In this document: in pieces, positions 5,982 to 9,544 of the stretch
Layout of the letters: every line of letters begins with the position of its first letter
How positions within the stretch are numbered: position 1 is the first letter of the stretch
NCBI GenBank assembly: GCA_035315685.1
Contig: DATFXR010000877.1
Span: 1-9,544 of the forward strand
Origin: QHWK01 sp035315685
Lineage (GTDB): Bacteria > Acidobacteriota > Vicinamibacteria > Vicinamibacterales > CAVVIG01
Direction: 5' to 3'
Length of the DNA: 9,544 nt
The notes under the pieces: generated by a model
The model's database searches: none
What the model was told of the DNA's origin: nothing
What the model saw: only the letters and a program-made list of their open reading frames with translations
Position numbers and translations under genes: made by a program

Positions 5982-7772
5982 CTACGGCGTGCGATCCTCC
6001 CAGTCCACCCACTCGACCTGATGCGTCGCGAGGTAGGCATTCACCGCTTCGCCGACTGTTGCGAAAAAGCTCTGTTCGCCGAACTGCGCGAAGAGCCCGA
6101 AGCGTTTGAGCTTGTCCTTGACCGGATCCTTCATCTCGGCGATGCAGAACTGAACGCCGGCGGCGCGAAGCGTCCTCTCGAGCTCGCAAACGAAATCGGC
6201 CGCCGTCACATCGACGCTCGTGACCGGTTCCGCAGCCACGACGAGCCAGCTGACCGGCGTCGGCGAGCTCGCCACCGCGTCGAGTACGCGCTCGTGGAAG
6301 AACTCCGCGTTCGCGAAGAAAAGCGGCGCATCCCAACGGAAGAGCACCAGGCCCGGGACCAGGCGTGCGTTCGGATATCGCGTGACGTCGTGGTAGCCCT
6401 TGACGTGGTCGACCCGGCCGAGCACCGCCCAGTGGGGGCGCCAGCCGTCCCAGAGGAACTCGATCACGGCCAGCACGATCGCGAGAGCAATCCCGGGAAT
6501 CGCGCCGAAGACCGCCACCGCCGCGAAGCAGGTCATCGACAGCCAGAACTCCCAGCGTTGAATGCGGTAGATGCGCCGGAGGTCCGCCACCTCGATCAAA
6601 CCAATCGCCGCCGCGATCACGACAGCGGCCAGCGCGGTGTTCGGGAGATCCTGAAGCAGCGCCGGCGCGAGCATCAACAGCACCGCGATCGAGATCGCGC
6701 CGACGATCCCGGTGAGCTGCGTGCGGGCGCCGGCGGCCTCGGCCACCGGTGTGCGCGATGAGCTGCTGCTGATCGGGAATCCTTGAAACACGCCCGCCGC
6801 CAGATTGGCGACGCCCAGCCCCACCATCTCCTGGTTCGGATCGACCGGTGCGCGCAGACGCGCCGCGTAGGTTCTCGACAGCACGCTGGTGTCTGCGAAT
6901 GACACGAGCGCGACCGCGACGCCGCCCGTGAGAACCGGCAACAGATCGTCGACCGGAATGAGCGGGAGGCGCAACGCCGGCAATTGCTGCGGCAAAGGAC
7001 CGAGTACGGACAGACCGGCGCGGCCAGCCAGATCGAAGACTGCCACCACGAGAGTGGCGCCTGCTACCGCAATCAGGATTCCCGGAACGCGCGGCCACCG
7101 CTTCAGTACCAGAATCAGCGCCAGCGTCGTCGCGCCGATCGCGAACGCTGTCCCGTTGATGCTCCCCCCGAGAATCTTCTGAACGATTCCCCACCCCTGG
7201 CGCAGCGGTCCTTCCGCGGGTACTGAGAAGCCGAGGAGCTTTGGAATCTGGCTCAGCAACACCGTCAAGGCGATGCCGTTCATGTAGCCGTAGCGGATCG
7301 GCTTCGACAGCAACTCGGTTATGAAGCCGAGGCGCGCGAGGCCCGCCGCCACGCACACCGTGCCGGACACGATCGCCATCACTCCCGCAAGCGCGACCGC
7401 ACGCTGCGGATCGCCCGCCGAGAGCGGCTGGACGACCGCGAGGATCACGGCCGCGAGCGAGGAATCCGGCCCCAACACGAGAATCCGGCTGGGACCAAAC
7501 AACGCGTACGCAATCAGGGGCACGATGGTCGCATAGAGACCGTTGATGCCCGGCACGCCCGACGCCTCTGCGTACGCGATGCCGACCGGCACCAGCATCG
7601 TCGTCATGACGATGCCGGCCAGGAGGTCGCGCCGAAGCCAGGACGGATCGTAATGACGCAGCGTGTTCAACCCGGGCACCCAGCGTAGCCACCAGGATCC
7701 GCTCGGGTGCGCGGCCGGCCGCACGATGTGGCCCGGCTGTGCCGGTGTGTGCGCGGAATCAGGGACAGTCAT
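5982..7772 (-). CDS. SulP-family anion transporter with C-terminal STAS domain
   Basis: 596 residues, the usual length for a bacterial SulP (SLC26-like) protein of the inner membrane. These carry sulfate, bicarbonate or C4-dicarboxylates, usually with H+ or Na+. A hydrophilic N-terminus (1-45) leads to the multi-helix transport domain (about 48-445), with recognisable VPVGIAYAEASGVPGINGLYA, LGPDSSLAA, FADTSVLSRTYA and NQEMVGLGVANLAAGVFQGF (Asn313 on) motifs. The STAS domain follows at about 465-590, with APLFFANAEFF and the SVDVTAADF turn (Asp521, Thr523) at the site that is phosphorylated in anti-anti-sigma-like STAS folds. The ATG at 7772 is 12 bp downstream of the porin stop with only a weak ribosome site, which implies coupling to the porin. 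Substrate cannot be assigned from sequence; the porin partner makes an organic or inorganic anion likely. Sulfate, bicarbonate and dicarboxylate all remain possible. Confidence 0.94.
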   Translation of the reverse strand: MTVPDSAHTPAQPGHIVRPAAHPSGSWWLRWVPGLNTLRHYDPSWLRRDLLAGIVMTTMLVPVGIAYAEASGVPGINGLYATIVPLIAYALFGPSRILVLGPDSSLAAVILAVVQPLSAGDPQRAVALAGVMAIVSGTVCVAAGLARLGFITELLSKPIRYGYMNGIALTVLLSQIPKLLGFSVPAEGPLRQGWGIVQKILGGSINGTAFAIGATTLALILVLKRWPRVPGILIAVAGATLVVAVFDLAGRAGLSVLGPLPQQLPALRLPLIPVDDLLPVLTGGVAVALVSFADTSVLSRTYAARLRAPVDPNQEMVGLGVANLAAGVFQGFPISSSSSRTPVAEAAGARTQLTGIVGAISIAVLLMLAPALLQDLPNTALAAVVIAAAIGLIEVADLRRIYRIQRWEFWLSMTCFAAVAVFGAIPGIALAIVLAVIEFLWDGWRPHWAVLGRVDHVKGYHDVTRYPNARLVPGLVLFRWDAPLFFANAEFFHERVLDAVASSPTPVSWLVVAAEPVTSVDVTAADFVCELERTLRAAGVQFCIAEMKDPVKDKLKRFGLFAQFGEQSFFATVGEAVNAYLATHQVEWVDWEDRTP

Positions 7773-7784
7773 CGATGACCGGGA

Positions 7785-9248
7785 TCATGGCAGGTTGTAG
7801 CGAAGCTGGGCGAAGAAGGCGAGCATGTCGGCCGTCGCGGGTCCGCTGCTGCGATCCCACGGCGTCCGCGACAACCATGACGTCTGGATGGCGAGCTGTA
7901 CCGATCCGCGCGTTTCCGATTTGGCGACCTGCAGCCCGAGCGTCGCGGTGATCTCGCCGATCCGTTTGTTGTTCGAGTTCGGCGAGCCGGGGAAGCCGTA
8001 ACCGATGTACTCACCGTTGGCGTCGGCCGAATAATCGTTGGCGATGCTGACGCCGCTGTAGTAGCCGCCGAGCGACCAGGCCGATCCCAGCTTCTGCTCG
8101 ACGCCGCCGACCCACGACGTCGTCGCGAGCAGACTGATGGACCCGTCACGGCGGAAGACGGCGTCTGGTACGACGCCGCCCACATACCGTCCGAGCCCCG
8201 ATCCGAACGCGCTCTGGCCGATGAGTTTCGTGCTTGACGTCGCGTTGACACGGAGATTCACGCTTACGCCGCCGCCGAGCTCCGTGAACGAGCTGTCGTA
8301 CGGCTTGATGGTGTGGCGGAATGCGCGCACGACCGCACCGGCGTCCACGTGCAGCGCGCGAGTCGGGTTGAAAGCCACGCGCGTCGCGAGGTCGGGCATC
8401 AGATTGGGTACGCTCAGCTCATTCGAACCGATGTTGTATTGAGCCTCGATGTCGCTTGCGCAGCACTCGGGCAGCTTGACCAGCGACGCGCCGATCTGCT
8501 GCTCGGGATTTTCCGCTGAGACGGCCCAGTTGAACCGTCGCGACGGCCGCCAGGCCAGCCGCACCTGGGGCGACCGCGTCCAGATCAATCCGACGAGATA
8601 GTTCGTGTCGACCGCGGTCGACATTTCGACGTCCCCGGGCCAGATGCTCAACTGATCCTTGGACGGCGTCATCAGCGAGAATGCCTGCCCGACTGCGAGG
8701 AAGAAGCTGTCGCCGTACTGGACGGCGCCGAATGCGTGTCGCAGCCGAAGGCCCAGGCTGGAGCTGGTGACGGCAACCGTGCCCGGCGTGGTGCCGTTGA
8801 AGTCCATCTCGAAATATCCGGACAGCCGTTTGAAATGCGGCCACCGGCCCCTGGGTTCCTCGGGTTTCTCAGGGACCGGGGCGTCGACCCGCAGCGTGAT
8901 GCGTGACTGCTGGGCGCTGAAGCGTGTTTCCGAGACATTGCCCTCGAGCGTGTCCGGATACGGGATTGATTCGAAGTCGGTGCCGACACCGCCTCCGCCG
9001 GCGGTCGAGCGGTGGACAGCCGTCAGCCCGAGATAGCCGCCGACGCGCAACTCGGCCGGCCCCACCTGCAGCGCGCCGCCTTCGGGCTCCTCCTTCGCGA
9101 GCTCCTGCGATGGATTGAGAGGCTGCTGGCCGGCGGTCTGCTGCGCCGGTGCCTGTGGCGCCGCAGCGGCGTCCTGACCGGCGCTCGCGGACGCGGACGC
9201 CAGACAGAGCACCGCCACAGCAAGACATCGAGCGGACCGCATGCTCAT
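7785..9248 (-). CDS. DcaP-like outer-membrane porin
   Basis: 487 residues with a Sec signal peptide; cleavage is likely after the ASA at 21-23. A second Met at residue 3 is an alternative start. A Gln/Pro/Ala-rich linker (24-60) is followed by a beta-barrel domain beginning ELRVGGYLGLTAV. The run FSAQQSRITLRVDAPV, GYFEMDFNG, LRLRHAFGAVQYG and FFLAVGQAFSLM resembles the DcaP-like/OprP-type trimeric porins, whose members pass dicarboxylates, phosphate or other anions. Alternating hydrophobic strands continue to the C-terminus, which ends LRYNLP rather than in Phe. A vicinal pair Cys262-Cys263 in LPECCASD is odd for a porin and is probably in a loop. The gene is followed after 12 bp by the SulP transporter, suggesting an outer- plus inner-membrane uptake unit. 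The exact porin family is inferred from motifs only. Confidence 0.82.
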   Translation of the reverse strand: MSMRSARCLAVAVLCLASASASAGQDAAAAPQAPAQQTAGQQPLNPSQELAKEEPEGGALQVGPAELRVGGYLGLTAVHRSTAGGGGVGTDFESIPYPDTLEGNVSETRFSAQQSRITLRVDAPVPEKPEEPRGRWPHFKRLSGYFEMDFNGTTPGTVAVTSSSLGLRLRHAFGAVQYGDSFFLAVGQAFSLMTPSKDQLSIWPGDVEMSTAVDTNYLVGLIWTRSPQVRLAWRPSRRFNWAVSAENPEQQIGASLVKLPECCASDIEAQYNIGSNELSVPNLMPDLATRVAFNPTRALHVDAGAVVRAFRHTIKPYDSSFTELGGGVSVNLRVNATSSTKLIGQSAFGSGLGRYVGGVVPDAVFRRDGSISLLATTSWVGGVEQKLGSAWSLGGYYSGVSIANDYSADANGEYIGYGFPGSPNSNNKRIGEITATLGLQVAKSETRGSVQLAIQTSWLSRTPWDRSSGPATADMLAFFAQLRYNLP

Positions 9249-9304
9249 CTCGGATATGTACCAAGCCTACTAGCAGAACGGGACGTCGCGCGACGACGGT
9301 CCGC
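9249..9304 (-). other. Short gap between ASPIC/UnbV and porin genes
   Basis: These 56 bases hold a perfect 12-base palindrome CGTCGCGCGACG (9284-9295) flanked by GGAC and GTCC, which together could fold after the upstream stop codon. No T-run follows and no convincing -10/-35 pair is seen before the porin, so I cannot decide whether the porin is read through from upstream or has its own promoter. Confidence 0.3.
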
Positions 9305-9544
9305 CTAGCGATTATCGCTGGCACCTCGCGCGAAGGCTTCAGCCGAGCCGCGCGCGCCGCGTCGAATCGTCGAGATTCGGTCCGCCGGCACGTCGCCGAA
9401 TGACTCGCGCGTGCCATCGGGCCAGCGGACGGTGACGTCGCGCACGGCGGCCTCCTGCCCGAGGCCGACATGAACGCGTGGATCGTTGCTCGCCAGATAG
9501 CTGTATGCCGCGCGCACGTCGCGGCGGATCGAACGGCTGCCCAC
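9305..9544 (-). CDS. ASPIC/UnbV-domain protein, C-terminal end (5' part beyond window)
   Basis: The frame is open to the window edge at 9544 and stops at TAG (9307-9305), giving 79 visible residues of a longer protein. The sequence RVHVGLGQEAAVRDVTVRWP, DGTRESFGDVPADR and IRRG is the canonical end of an ASPIC/UnbV domain, matching LYFGLG and IEVDWPSGK in the plus-strand CRTAC1-like protein of this window. By family rule the missing part should carry FG-GAP/VCBS repeats and a secretion signal. After the domain come about 15 Ala/Gly/Arg residues. The stop is 56 bp before the porin start on the same strand, so it could be the first visible gene of that operon, although coupling is not shown. Confidence 0.85.
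   Translation of the reverse strand: MGSRSIRRDVRAAYSYLASNDPRVHVGLGQEAAVRDVTVRWPDGTRESFGDVPADRISTIRRGARGSAEAFARGASDNR

Noticed and set aside
5928..6761. Plus-strand open frame of 277 codons antisense to SulP
   Set aside because: Charged, repeat-like composition and no domain; typical antisense shadow of a GC-rich membrane protein gene.
5941..7692. Minus-strand open frame of 583 codons in a different frame from SulP
   Set aside because: It lacks membrane segments and is Arg/Gly-rich. The overlapping frame has clear SulP and STAS motifs and the expected length.
9284..9302. Palindrome before the porin as an operator or intrinsic terminator
   Set aside because: Short GC palindromes are expected by chance in DNA of this composition, and there is no T-run or paired promoter element.

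Overview
The window is GC-rich, densely coded bacterial chromosome. It carries part of a MacB-type ABC transporter operon, two proteins of the CRTAC1/ASPIC-UnbV type, a SulP permease and an outer-membrane porin. The protein families show a Gram-negative (diderm) cell. The family mix, together with a GTCCGGCT..AGCCGGAC palindromic repeat that I recall from Acidobacteriota of the Vicinamibacteria type, suggests that lineage. This is inferred from recall, not from a search.

Layout, plus strand (1-5756): the C-terminal half of a MacB/LolD-type ABC ATPase, then a 112-bp gap filled by an AT-rich heptad-repeat hairpin. Two paralogous MacB-type permeases follow, separated by 3 bp. A gap of about 116 bp with inverted copies of a palindromic repeat leads to a small His-rich lipoprotein. 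Its stop overlaps the GTG start of a large lipoprotein with seven Ca-binding propeller motifs and an ASPIC/UnbV tail. All five genes are co-directional. The ABC genes are expected to form an efflux or lipoprotein-handling machine, and the two lipoproteins are a translationally coupled pair that may be its clients or partners.

Middle (5757-5981): a convergent intergenic region with a second, different repeat (CGGAGAACGCGGAGA type) and a small GC stem.

Minus strand (9544-5982, read leftward): the C-terminal end of a second ASPIC/UnbV protein, a DcaP-like outer-membrane porin, and a SulP-STAS anion transporter beginning 12 bp after the porin stop. Porin and SulP look like a two-membrane uptake unit for an anion or dicarboxylate. 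No RNA genes, CRISPR arrays, insertion sequences or phage genes were seen. The points most worth a second look are the lipoprotein whose start codon sits in a repeat palindrome, the MacB plus coupled-lipoprotein operon, and the porin-SulP pair.
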